Source of the DNA: Dicaeum eximium
Taxonomy: Eukaryota; Chordata; Aves; Passeriformes; Dicaeidae
NCBI GenBank assembly: GCA_013396995.1
Contig: VWZP01001589.1
Span: 2,131,069-2,195,068, forward strand
DNA: 64,000 bases
Direction of reading: 5' to 3'
The notes under the pieces are model-generated. The model was not told the origin of the DNA. It was given only the letters and a program-made list of their open reading frames with translations, and ran no database searches. Position 1 is the stretch's first letter; every line of letters starts with the position of its first letter. This document shows positions 1 through 11,460 of this stretch, in pieces. Position numbers and translations under genes: made by a program.

Positions 1-3000
1 GAAGTGTGAAATTTTTGTTCAGATATATTTATAGGCAGCAGGATATGCTGAATTGTGTTCCATATACTTCCTTTTTACTATGAGGAAAGTAGCTGGATTA
101 AAACGGAATTAAATTGCCCAGCCAACTGCAGCACATACCTGTCCATGGGGAAAAAAAAAAGTAGTTTTTTCCAGAAGCTAGTGAAACAATGGAAAAGAAA
201 TCCAGCCATCCTGCCCCCTGGTAACATTGTGGAAAAAAAAATTCCTACACTGTGAAAAAAGATTCAGAGTTTCTTGGCTGTCATGTCAGCTTCCTATACC
301 CTTCTAAAGATTAAAAACTTGCCCATTCCCATCATCTTCCTTTCAGTCAAAACATTTTACCAAGTCTTCATACTTCAGAAGTATCTCTCCCAGAAATATA
401 ATAGCATGAATTTAGGGAGAAAAAAACAGAGATTTGGTGTCAGTATAAATAAATGTAATGAAAAAGTAGACCTTTTTTGAATAAATAAATTTTAATTGCC
501 TTATGTTGAAGGGACATTGCATAATTTTGCAATTTGCAAAATTTGCAATTTTCCCAGTTTTCACACTCTGAATTAGTTTATGAACACATATAATATCTCT
601 TTATGTTTGTTGAGGCATAATCTACTTAATATTAGGAACATTTTATTTTAATTAAACTCCACCCCCCTCAATAATAGATTTTTATATCATATCTTCCATA
701 CTGTATTTACAGTATTTTTAAATATTTTTTAATAAATCAGTGCTCTGGTTTGTCATTATTAAGAATATAAAGCTGTCTGTAAAAGGCATATATCAGATTT
801 ATCTGTAGCTTTATACATTTTTGTCCTTTAAAATTCAGATAATTGCCACTCATATATGACAGAAAGATTGGTCTCAGCCACCAAAATGCATATATCTTTT
901 CCCTAGTTCAACCCCTTTGTGTTCCCAGACAGTAGAAACAAGTTCCAAATGACACTGGTCACCAGTACCAAAACCTCTTCTACAGATCACTGGAAAATCC
1001 TCTCCAAATACCCTCTTCATTTCAGATACAAGACCAACACAATGACCAAACATGACTCCTGAATAACCCAGATAAATTAAATATGAATGATCTCCATCTC
1101 CTTCATGTACAAGCTGCTTTCTATATCATTTAACTAGCAGAGCTGAAACTCTCCAGACAAAAGCTGGGGTGTATCTCACATTTCCTACTCTATGGAGTAA
1201 ACTGCAACTCCATAGGAATCTACTGCCATCTTCCTCTCCCTTCAAGTTGACTGCAATCACTCTATGTGATCCTGCTGTTCATGTCATGATGGTCATGATT
1301 TGCATCCCATGAAGAAATTAGAAGAAAACCAGAGTTTCTGGGTCACAATTAGACTAAGGCATTAAGCCAAAAGCTTAACTATGCATCACTGCTAAGACTG
1401 CAGTTGTTTTGCAAATGTTTACAGAAACAGCACTTAGAATCTGGGAAACTACTTTTGTCCAGCATTAAATGCCAGCTGAGAAAACTCTTTCTGAAATTTG
1501 GCTTGAGGCATAGACATCTACATCCAACAGAAATTCTAGCCATTTATATGCTTAGCAGAAGTCTGACTTGAAAGGCGTGAATTTGAGTTATATACATGAT
1601 AATGTATTTGGAAGAATATGGCAAGCTGGTGGACAATAAGTGCACAAAGCCTGTGATGCAGGATAGCATGGAACAGGCTTTCTATTCACAGTAAGGAATA
1701 AACTTTCTTCGTCACGCTGCATCTACATGATACAGTAAATAGGACCCAAGATGTCCTTATAGGCACCCCTTTCCTAAAGAACATATATGTTTACATCCTC
1801 TAATAAGTAGGTATGCACATTTAAAAATGTCAAGGCTGAAAGGTCACTGGAAGAAAATATATTTTAAATTAAATATACATGATTGTTCACGCAATGTGTT
1901 TAGAATTATGCATATTTACATCCATTATGATTCACATATATTTAGTGACTATTTATGGTCTAATTAGTTGCATAACAATACTGAGCATTTAACTCCATTT
2001 ACATGATCACTGAGCTGTAAAAAGATTGACTCATTTTTATCAAGAAGATCCTAATGAATGGCAAGAAAATGATGCGTTACATGTATTATGAATATCTGCT
2101 TAGGAGTCCTGATATAACACCACCTGTCCATATTTATCTGATTTATACAACACGTCTGACACCAGGAACAATGAAGCAAAACCAGAGCATTGTAAGAGAA
2201 AAGTTTATGATGCATTACAAAAATTCCATTCCTACCAGTGTCTGCCACCTAAAAATAATTTGCTGGCTCAGTTTTGTTCAATTGTGAATCACTTCATCCA
2301 CCAAGGTACATTGAAAAATAGATATATCTAGGAGGATGGCTGCAGGTACTCTAATTCTTTATTCTTTCATTTTAATTTGCATATGTCATTTCCCCCATCA
2401 TTACAGTAGAACTTCTAAAATACAAGCAACATGAGAAACAGGTAATATTATGGTCCATATATGCATTGCTAGTAATGTCAAGCAAAAATAAATTAAAGTG
2501 CTGGGAAAAAACTACATTTACAGAAATAAATGCTTCTCTTTATATATGACATCCTCATTTTCAAGGAATATTCTTCATTTTTCTTGGAGGGTGGAGAAGG
2601 ATATAGAAAGGAGAGGTTCACATTTATATGCTTAATTTTGACTATTATCATCCAAGACCTCTTTAAAATAGATTAATTTTCTTCACAGCATGTTATTTGG
2701 TGTCCTCATTTATATCCTGCCACTGTGACTGCAATCATACTTGCTTTGCTTTAAGCATGTGACTAATGGAATTTTGTAGCTACTTAATTAACTTTAAAAA
2801 ATAAAGGATAAAAGACTGTGTCTTACTAGAGTGTCATGAGAAAAGTAATACTAGTAATGGTGCTGAAAAAAATACAGCTAACTGCTTAATATTAACATGG
2901 GCAGAGTTGAGGCTCCAAATCTCATTATAATATTACTTAGTCTTAAAGAAAAAAAAATAAAATTAGTAAAAACTTCAGTCATGTAAATAACCAACAAATA

Positions 3001-4997
3001 AGACGTAAGAAGAGCATGGGTGCTGGTACTAGAACTGATCTCCCACAAACAACCCATTCCCCTCTCCCACTATTCATGCGGAAGATCAAAGGAAGAGCAT
3101 TTCCAGGAAGCTTAGTTAGCGTTCGAGAAGTGCAATATTCTGAGTATTTTCTTAGAAAACGCTTAGAATGGTGGCATTTGCACAGTAACTCATATCACTT
3201 GAGCGTTTTGTACAGCCTCAGAGCTTACTATCCAGTCTGGTCCCCTTCCTTTCTCTACCAAGAAACAGGGTGATTTACTCAAGCAGCAGCAGCAGCTATG
3301 CTACTTCCACACTGCAGCTAAAGGTAAGGTCTCAATTACCCAACAGTCGTATAATTCTGCTCCCAGAGTGCTGTCAGTCCCTTGCTTTTCCTGGAACTGC
3401 CAGAACAAATGTGTTGCATGCCCGATATAAACCTAATTCGTAGATATAAACTCTGGAGACAAGCCTCAAACAAAATGCAACTCTACATAAATCTAATGAA
3501 TTTTCCTACGGAGAACAAAACTTACCTGTAATTGCCAAAATGAAGTCTGTGAATTCAGAGCACCCAATAAAATTATATGTGCGAGACTCTTATTATACAT
3601 ATCAAAATTAGAAGAACAGCCTATCATAGCCAATCCTATTAAAATTAATTGGTATCTTGTCTGAAATGCATTAGGTCACAAGGAAAAGCTCAGGCTATAT
3701 ATAGAATGTTTGAGACGTTCTTACAACATACTATTTTTCATTGTTTTTTGCAATTCCTAAGTGGCTTAAGCAATCAGTGAGACACACTAAAATGCCAGTG
3801 AAGTCATGGCTGCATTACTATTAATTGTGACTAAAGTGTGATCAAAGGATTTTTAAAATGGTATAGACAGCGAAACTGTTTCATAATCCCAAGATACAGA
3901 AAGAATCTCCAGCTTTAAATGCACTTTACACAGACCAATTTGAAGGGACTGTCTGTTCACAGTTCAGCCATGTTCCCTTCATATGAATGAGAAAAATCAA
4001 CGCTTGAATTTGAGCTCTGAAGTGAATATGTAAATAATATCACTATTGGACAATACAATAAACTTCATAATTCCTAACAAAAGTAAAAGAAATGTGCTAC
4101 ATCTGGAAAAATCTACTTTAAATATCATTGGATATAATAATTTAAATATAATTTCATATTATATTTTTGGTCTGTCACTTGAAAAATTGAATTTATTATC
4201 CAGTTAAGCATTCATGGGACTTTTCTATCACTGTCTAAGTGTCTTTAATGATTTTAAATTAATTTAGTACTGGGTGCATAAACCTTAATTTAAAAGATTG
4301 GCAAAGATTGCAAACAATTAAACAGTTCAGACTTCATATAACATGTCTGGCATGCTTTCAATGAGTCTTGTTTTGTTGTGCAGAGTGATTCATTTATCAA
4401 ACACCATACACATATGTTTCATCAGCTCTGTAAAAATTGATCCTGTCTCTTTGGTTTTGTTTATAAGCATCTTCAGTGTATGCAGAATTAAAAGCTGGGA
4501 GAATCCAACCATAAAGACATATGTCTTGGAACTAAAAAGTAAAAAGCCAAATTGATTCTAATAAAAATGTAATTTAAAAAAATCTCCAGTAAAAAATGCT
4601 ATGTACTGTTCTTTTTAACTGCACAAGCCGAAGTTATCAACCATGGAAAGAAAAGAATGGAGAAGTACAAAAGCAGAAACCACCATTCACAAAACTTGTA
4701 TGCCACACATACACAGTTGCTGAAATTTTGGTGTTTACACCAGAGACTAATCTGAATCATATTACCTCCACAAAACCTATTAAAAAAAGTCTTTCAATTT
4801 TCACCAGTGTCTTTAAAACTCCTATAAATTATAGGCATCTGGAGAAGCTAAGATATCATCCCAAAATATCTTTAGTTAGTGAATTTCAGTAACAGAGTGC
4901 TGGAATGGTAAGACACCCACTAAATGCTCTTTAGTTTTAGGCTGTCTCTGAGCCTCTCTACTACTATCTCAGTTCAGAGCAATGATGCATTGCCTCA
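1..4997. other. AT-rich sequence without a recognisable gene
   Basis: No reading frame here looks protein-like; the longest, at 4596-4892 on the plus strand, has 98 codons of Lys/Thr/Ser-rich low-information sequence. Small features only: a perfect odd palindrome at 524-542 (arms ATTTTGCAA and TTGCAAAAT around one T), five AGC units at 3282-3296, and scattered A-runs. I recognise no repeat family. It may be intergenic or intronic. Confidence 0.6.
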
Positions 4998-5066
4998 GGG
5001 GTAGGGGAGGGGAGAGGGAGAGGGAGGAAGAGAAGGAGGAGGAGGAGGAGGAGTAGAAGAAAAGAG
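4998..5066 (+). repeat. G-rich polypurine tract with G-quadruplex motif and (GGA)n
   Basis: Almost pure purine on the plus strand, broken only by T at 5002 and 5054. The first part has five G-runs: GGGG at 4998-5001, GGGG at 5004-5007, GGGG at 5009-5012, GGG at 5016-5018 and GGG at 5022-5024, with 1-3 base loops. This fits the standard G-quadruplex rule. The second part is a GGA microsatellite at about 5036-5052. It ends about 10 bases before the CR1 remnant. Confidence 0.85.
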
Positions 5067-5077
5067 ATTTTAGTTGA

Positions 5078-5270
5078 ACAGGGTATAGAGTGATCATTTA
5101 GTTCAACTGTCTGACCACTTCAGGTCTGACCAAAAGTTAGAGCATTTTGTTAAGGGCATTATTCAAATGCGTTTTAAACACTGACAGCCTTGGGGCATCA
5201 ACCACCCTTCTAGGAAGCCTGTTCCAGCATTTTAACTCCCTCTCAGTAAAGGGGCAAAAAACCCCAGTTC
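5078..5270 (-). mobile_element. CR1 LINE 3' fragment, old copy
   Basis: Read on the plus strand, this is the reverse complement of the CR1 3' region. Landmarks occur in the expected order: TTCAACTGTCTGACCACTTC near 5101, the GGCATCAACCACC segment near 5192, and GCCTGTTCCAGCATT near 5217. CR1 is the dominant LINE of birds, and copies are usually 5'-truncated. The terminal octamer tail is missing or decayed, so this copy is probably old. It has no coding capacity. The family call is from memory of the avian consensus. Confidence 0.85.
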
Positions 5271-5359
5271 TGTAGATTTAAAAAAATGAAAGGACTGCTT
5301 GTGTAAAACTGCAGGCGGAATAGTGCATGATTGATTCTGAGCTACTGAGCTTGAAGCAA

Positions 5360-5368
5360 TATAAAAGG
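5360..5368 (+). promoter_or_regulatory. TATA-box-like motif TATAAAAGG
   Basis: A full TATA consensus (TATAAAAGG) lies directly upstream of a GC-richer stretch (about 5390-5655) that ends at a GTAAGTAT splice-donor-like sequence at 5656-5663. A start site about 30 bases downstream would fall near 5390. Such motifs occur by chance in AT-rich DNA, so this is only a candidate promoter. It is outside the LTR that begins near 5738. Confidence 0.2.
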
Positions 5369-5737
5369 TTTCACTTCAAGTGCCAGTGATGAATCATGCT
5401 GAGCCTGGCCTGGGCTCCCCATCTGCATGCAGGGGAGAGTGTGTGTTCCCTGCTCTGCAGAGCTCTTGTGTTGTTCCAGCAGAGATCCGGCCTCAGAGAT
5501 GGAGGGAAGACGGCGTTGTGAGCCATGTCAGATTTGTATCTCCTGATGCTGCACTCAGACACCACGTACTGTCTTGAGGCAGACAAGGCTTGTTGTTACA
5601 CAAGACGTGTCTGTCAGAGGACAGGAATGTCAGAACACAAAACTGGCTCAGAGAAGTAAGTATCTCATTTCCTCTGATGTACTACAGTAACCTCTGATTT
5701 TCATTCAGTGTTTCCATGTACGCGCAGGAAAAACACA

Positions 5738-6262
5738 TGTTCCGGGCTTTGGGTGCATTAGATTTGTGTGGCAAGGTTTTTGGAGCTCTAGAGGATTCCC
5801 CTGCAGGCTGTGGTGCAGATCATGGTGAGGCAGCTGTCCCACTGCAGCCCACAGAGGCTCGCAGTAGAGGAAAGATCCACCTGTAGCCCATGGAGGATTC
5901 ATACTGGGGCACACGAATGCCCAAAGGAGTCTGTGACCCTGTGGGGAGCCCTTGCTGCTGCAGCCTCCAGGCAGGAGGTAGAGTAAATGGGGAATAAAGT
6001 TGAGCCTGGGAAGAAGGGAGGGGAGGGGGAACTTGTTTTCAAGACTTGGGCTTTTTTCTCATTACCTTACTCTGGTTTGATAAATAATAACTTAAATTAC
6101 TTTTTCCCAAGTCTGTTTTGCCTGTGATGGTAATTGATAAGTGATCTCTCCCTGTCCTTACCTCTGCCCCCGTAAGGTTTTCATGGTATTTTTCTCCCTG
6201 CTGTGTTGAGATAGAGCAGCTTTGGTGGGCACCTGGCATTCAGCCAGCATCAACCCACCACA
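5738..6262 (+). mobile_element. Bird ERVL-type LTR, internally deleted
   Basis: The sequence follows, in order, a long bird LTR that I recognise. Landmarks are GGGTGCATTAGATTTGTGTG near 5751, a CAGCCCA-type repeat region (5845-5895), GAAGAAGGGAGGGGAGGGGG (6010-6029), TCTGTTTTGCCTGTGATGG (6112-6130), AGTGATCTCTCCCTGTCC near 6140, TTTGGTGGGCACCTGGCATT near 6221, and the end CAACCCACCACA at 6262. Compared with the family as I remember it, two internal blocks are absent, one after GAGCTCT near 5785 and one before GGTAGAGTAAA near 5975. There is no viral gene, and I found no clear target duplication. The left edge is less certain than the right. Confidence 0.8.
6008..6029 (+). other. G-quadruplex motif inside the LTR
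   Basis: Four runs of three or more G (GGG, GGG, GGGG, GGGGG) with loops of 5, 1 and 1 bases lie in the distal part of the LTR. The same G-rich block is, as I remember it, part of the family sequence, so it was brought by the element rather than arising locally. Confidence 0.7.
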
Positions 6263-9200
6263 GTCCTGTTAGTTAAAGTAGCAACAATTGCACAGAATTA
6301 GTATACAGCACACTTTCTGGAAGACGCACACACACGCTCAAGAAAACAATACTTCCTAATCCTGGAAGACCGCAATTAAAGGTTCTAATCCTGCACTTAG
6401 CCTTACAGAGACAAATCTTAAAAAAAGAAAAAAAAAAAGGTGGAAAATCTCCTTGAACTCAGCAGCACTTCTTACAGCTGTGCAATTCCAGCCACCTGAA
6501 AATCACTGAAGATTTAAGGGGGTAGGCTGGAGAGGCTTCACAAGTCAATGAAACATCACAAAAGAGATGATATTTACACATGTGACAAGGAACACCAGAA
6601 TAGGATTGGAATGAGAGAGAAGACTGAGAATAATATTAGGTGTTAGAAGCCAAAAAAATAGTGCACATAGATAAAATGTAATGATTCCAAGCAGAAAAGA
6701 CAGAAGATGGAAACCTCAGGGCATAGGAGATTATCTTGATAAAGTGAACATGTAGAACATGCACTGAGATACTACAGCACTGTGATGTCTGGAGTAGAAA
6801 GAGAAATGCAAAACTCAAGTTGACTGCTGAAGCTGTAAAAGGTCCAGAGGGGGTTAACAAGAAAGCTACCAGTCTAAGCAGCAGGGGAACAAGTGATGGA
6901 GCAAGACTGCTAGGCACCATTTACACAGGGATGCTGCTGTGATAAACTGTGGGAAAGGGCAGCCTGCAAGGGAACCCTGGCAACTCACATTTGTGATGTG
7001 GGTTGTGATGATGTTTCTAATGTTTCCTTCATTTCTATGAAAAAGCTGCAGCAAGAGAGTCAGAACTGCTGAGAATGAATATGAACAATAGCATGTCACT
7101 GAATCTTTAATGGATCTAATGGATCACTTTCATCACTGAGGGAAGTAACATCAGAAGAGAAAGAGCCCTTTATCATTCTGTGGTTCCTCCCAGCACCATC
7201 TCTTGTATCAACCAAACTGCACAGCTCAACACATTTTTGATTTAGCCTTACACAACTAATCTCTTAAACTAAGCACAAACATCATAGCCTAATTTTTGAA
7301 CAACTAAAAGGTGCACAGCATAGTCACAGGGCAAATAAAAATAACAGCAGTGATCAAAAGAAATCTTGCAAAGTGGAGGAAAAAGTCAACCCTCCCCCCC
7401 TCCAAATGCTTTTTGAAGCTGAAATGCAAGACCTGAGTTAATGTAATGATAAGTGTTTTCAAAATACAGTTTATGGGGTGATGAAACTAAAAGAATGTTT
7501 GAAAAAACACTTTAAAAGGAGCTATGACATAAAATGCTTATAGTGTTATGACTTTTCTTTTCCATTTTACTCAGAATAGAAAAGGAATGAAGACTAAAAC
7601 AGAAGAGACAAAAGAAGTATATTTTTCTTTAAAAGATCATTATGGTATTTTGTTTCATTTTTATACAGAAGCAATTTCCTGAGCAAATAATAAGTTCTTT
7701 GTGTCAACTCCTTAGCAAATTGAATTCAAGTTCTTCCTGTAAATGTAGTTATTCACACTAAGTCAACTCATTAAAAACATGGCCGAAGAGTTTCACTAGT
7801 AATGAAAACCATTTACAGTGCCTAGTTCGTGAGCTGGGCTCAACCCAAAAAAATGCTACCACCACCAACCACCCTAACTCAGGTATTTGCATTGCTTTAT
7901 TGACATGGACACTTCCCAATACTAGATAATGTTCAGTGCCTGTGACACTGAATTTTACTTTTGCTATCAACTGTAGGCTGAAAACATTTCCTTCTTGATT
8001 CAAGAAATAATGAAAAAAATATGATCTAAATTTCATAAAGTGCAAGCAATGTCTAATGCCAGGACACTAACAGATGGTCAGATCTCATTACAGCAATGTA
8101 AGATGTTCCTGCTCTCAGGTCTCTGTGCCCTCAGACATCATCTTTCCTCTGCTGTTTCACAGCAGAAGCAAAGACACTGCAGCTGCTCAGCCGAGTCAGC
8201 CACTCACAGGCTAAAGCAGCATCTAACAATCAAGCTGGAAATTGAAGGCCAAGAGAGGTTTTTGACCAGTGGACTTCACACAGCAAAAATAGTACTCAGC
8301 ATAGCGAACCGAAGTCCCTTTGTCGATCCTGAGTGAAGTAGACTGTACTAATATTCTTTGACATGTATTCTGTAACACAATATTTCTCATGTTTAGACTC
8401 GAAATCCCAGTGCCAGCACATCCTAAACAAGCAGGGTGCTTTCTAGGAGTAGATGGGCATTTGGGGGATGAAGGCCTTAGACAACCAAACCTTAGAAAAC
8501 TAAAGCTAGAGTTCAAAATACATACTAGCAGGAAATAAACAGTTCCACAGAAACTATTTTTCCTCCTAAGGAGGAGACAACTTGGCAGGAGGCAAGGAAA
8601 CATGGAGGCAGTGTGTGACATAATTCATAAGAAGCCTAAAGAAAGGTTTTAGTACAGCCACAAAAGGAAGAGACTAAGGTGTGGATTACAGTCGTCAAGT
8701 TCTTAGGGAATGACCTCTCAGTTCATGATGCAACTTTGCACACTTACTCTTTGTTGGATAATCCACTCCTTTGTTTCTATGTACTCTGCATAAACCCCAA
8801 GTTGATGAAAATTGGTGTTATTCCAGTTGATGCAATCTGTTCTTGTTATTTGCTTCATTTTAGTACAATTGGTTATTCCTGTTACTTGTGCTCAGATCAA
8901 ATTTCTAGTCTTATTCCAAGAAACTGCAACTTGCTGGACCACGCCTTTAGAAAGATAAGGAGTAACTTTGATAGTTTTCTCTTCCATTAGTGCAGTAAAT
9001 CATCCTATAAACAGAAGTTTGTTGGTGGGGAGATCTGACAAATCATTCTGTCATTTTAATTTTAGTAGGAGTTATTATATCAGACCTATTACAGAACAAT
9101 TCACCCTCCATCTGTGTGATTTCTGTATTAAATACTGCCAGTTTCACATGGATGTCATACAAAGCTGTGCATTAAAATGATAATTTCTTCCAATTACTGG

Positions 9201-11136
9201 TGCCTGCACTGGTCTATTTTACCCCCTCCTTCCACACCCCTTTTACAAGACATATATGGGCTAAATCCATCCAACTGCTTCTTCCCTTTTCCATTCCAAC
9301 GATTTTTTCTCAAGGTCACCAATGAAGATATTAAGATTACTTTTTTGACTTAAACCAGCTTTCGACTGCTATCTGAAGGGGAATAAATAACATCAAAAAT
9401 GGTTGGGAATTACTTATTATATTCAGCAACTCTGGATTATTTTACTATAATCATATTTAATATGAGTTACTTTTTTTTTAGCTTACTTAAATTAATATTT
9501 TTATGCTTCTGCTGTAGGTTTTGGGTTTGAAAGTTATAGTGGGGTTTTTTGTTTTGTTTCAGTAAGGTAGTTATGAAAATCTACATGTATAAAGTAGCAT
9601 GCTCTTTCATCATGGCCTTCTTAAACAACAATTTTTCTATTGATTTATCATAGAAATTACTGGAAAAAAATTCTAGGCTTTTAGCTGGAAATGTCAGGTA
9701 CTGTATTAATACAAAGTGCTTAGAGTTCTCTTCCTGACTGCAAAGTTTCTGCTGGTTTATTCTTAGCCATCCACTACATCTGATTAAGTTTGAGTTTATT
9801 TTAAGGAATACTATTCATCCTTGAACTTCTGTTTATGATATTGAGAATTCTTTACAGAAATGACCACAGGAGGATACAACAGTGCCAAAGCATATTGGAC
9901 TGTGGCTCCCTCTAGACATGCCATTTGTTTTGCAAGCAGCTAAGTAAGTCATATATCCTTTTCATGCCTCTTTAAGCTCACAGGTGCTCAAAATATTTGT
10001 TGGAGAATTCTGAGGCTCAGATCCCTACACAAAGCAGTTATTTTTATATATTTTATTTCTATTGGACAGATGAAAACATAAAGCACTGTGGCTGAATCCT
10101 TAAAGATAATGAGTTAAAACTGTTTCTGACAACTTCTTTGAATAAGTACTCAGGCTGAAGCTCACATTTTCCTTTGCACTGTGAAAGCAATGCACAAAGA
10201 AATTTCACTAACAGACCTCAATAAGGTAGAAGAGCAGTCTCCAAGGACAGAGAGAAACTACTTACTTTTATTTCAGTAAATACCTTATTTAAATATCCCA
10301 TTTTCAGGCTACTCAGCAGGAACACCAAATCAGCAGCAACGTATGTTGGATGTATAATTGTCATCCAGAGGTCAGCATTATCCTGAAGTCCCTGGAGCAG
10401 CTGCCCAGATCTCTTCCTCTCTGCATCTCTGCCAGCCAGTGGTTCCCTGTCAGAGGACTCTGCAAACAGATATAAAAAGAGAAAGAAACAGGAGTGCTCC
10501 TGCTGTAGTAAGTAAATTAACTCAGGAGGATATTGATGAGATTACTAATTTATTTAACATATACACTGAATTCAGAATGGGAATAAAACTTCATCTGTTA
10601 CCATTCATCCGTTAAATATTGCCTAGGGCCACGAGCCTGCTCATAGCCTCTTCTTCTTTCTCCTTGTTTTTGCCCAATTTAGTTTTGCTTTTCTTTTTCT
10701 CTCCTTTCCCGTACTTAATTTTGGACTGAAATAACTTCAAACACGAATGCTCTGGTTTGTAACAGTCAACACACTGTCATAACAACCTCTACAATGAAAG
10801 GTGCCACTTTTTTAAAGTAGAAACAGGTTTTTTATTAGGAGCTCTAAAAGTCCTCTACACTTTTAGAAGGACTCCTTTCTGAAAAACAACTGTGAGTAAA
10901 TAGATTTTCACTAGCAGCTGGTCTTCTTGACTGCCTAGATAACCTTCCTCAAGTGGTATGTGAGTACTTGAGCTACAACTGACCAGTCACTTCTTACCTT
11001 GGGGCTTTCATCAGGTAGCCTGGAAATACCTGAAGAGAACCATGTCACCAAAGGCAAAACAACCAACATTCACCCCTAATCCCTGCAGCTTTCAATGTCC
11101 TTTTCGTGTTCAGAAGTCTGCAGAATAATGATCACC
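6263..11136. other. AT-rich sequence without a recognisable gene
   Basis: No repeat family is recognised and no frame is convincing. The longest frame, 8223-8621 on the minus strand (132 codons), is Cys/Leu/Ser-rich with no domain pattern and is within chance length. A frame at 10358-10615 plus (85 codons) also shows no domain. A T/G-rich tract, GGGGTTTTTTGTTTTGTTTC, lies at 9541-9560. Confidence 0.55.
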
Positions 11137-11460
11137 TGGATATGTAGATCAGTCTTTATCGACGATGGTGGGGGGTAGAGAGACGGGGAGACTGAACAGA
11201 CCCCAAAATCTGAGTCCTCTCAGAGTCCAGAGTCCGGTCAGAATCCGGAGTCCTGTCAGAATCCGTCTTTATTGGGAACTTACAAGAGCTTATATACTGT
11301 TTCAGGAGACTAACAATGTGTACTACAAAGATTTAGGTAACAAGCAAATACACAAACTTATGCATATCACAATATTCCTTGGCTGACAATGGTTAATGAA
11401 ATTTCCTTTTCCCAGAGAGCTGTCTGATAGGATCTTCTTGCAATCTTGACTCAATCTCAG
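11137..11460 (-). mobile_element. Endogenous retrovirus LTR with TATA and AATAAA signals
   Basis: Read on the minus strand, the promoter core is intact: AGTATATAAGCT at 11298-11287, followed 20 bases on by AATAAA at 11273-11268. The presumed R/U5 follows, with three 18-bp tandem units (11213-11266) and a C-rich end near 11165-11185. AATAAA just downstream of TATA, upstream of the expected cap site, is seen in several retroviral LTR groups. No gag, pol or env sequence is seen beside it, so it is probably solo. Both outer edges are approximate: candidate TG/CA ends gave no convincing target duplication. Confidence 0.7.
11213..11266 (-). repeat. Three 18-bp tandem units in the LTR R/U5 region
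   Basis: Units at 11213-11230, 11231-11248 and 11249-11266 all begin AGTCC and share CAGA-TCC. Units 2 and 3 differ at 2 of 18 positions, unit 1 from unit 2 at a few more. On the minus strand the array follows AATAAA immediately. It makes a fake Ser-Pro-Val-Arg repeat if translated on the plus strand; it is not a protein repeat. Confidence 0.85.

Noticed and set aside
3282..3296. (AGC)5 run considered as a polyglutamine exon
   Set aside because: Only five units, with stop codons close by in the relevant frames (the TGA of GGGTGATTT is just upstream) and no exon context.
8223..8621. 132-codon frame on the minus strand
   Set aside because: Cys/Leu/Ser-rich without motif; within chance length, and the DNA has no coding-like composition.
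11165..11386. Apparent protein with Ser-Pro-Val-Arg-Ile-Arg repeats
   Set aside because: It results from translating the antisense of an LTR with 18-bp tandem units.
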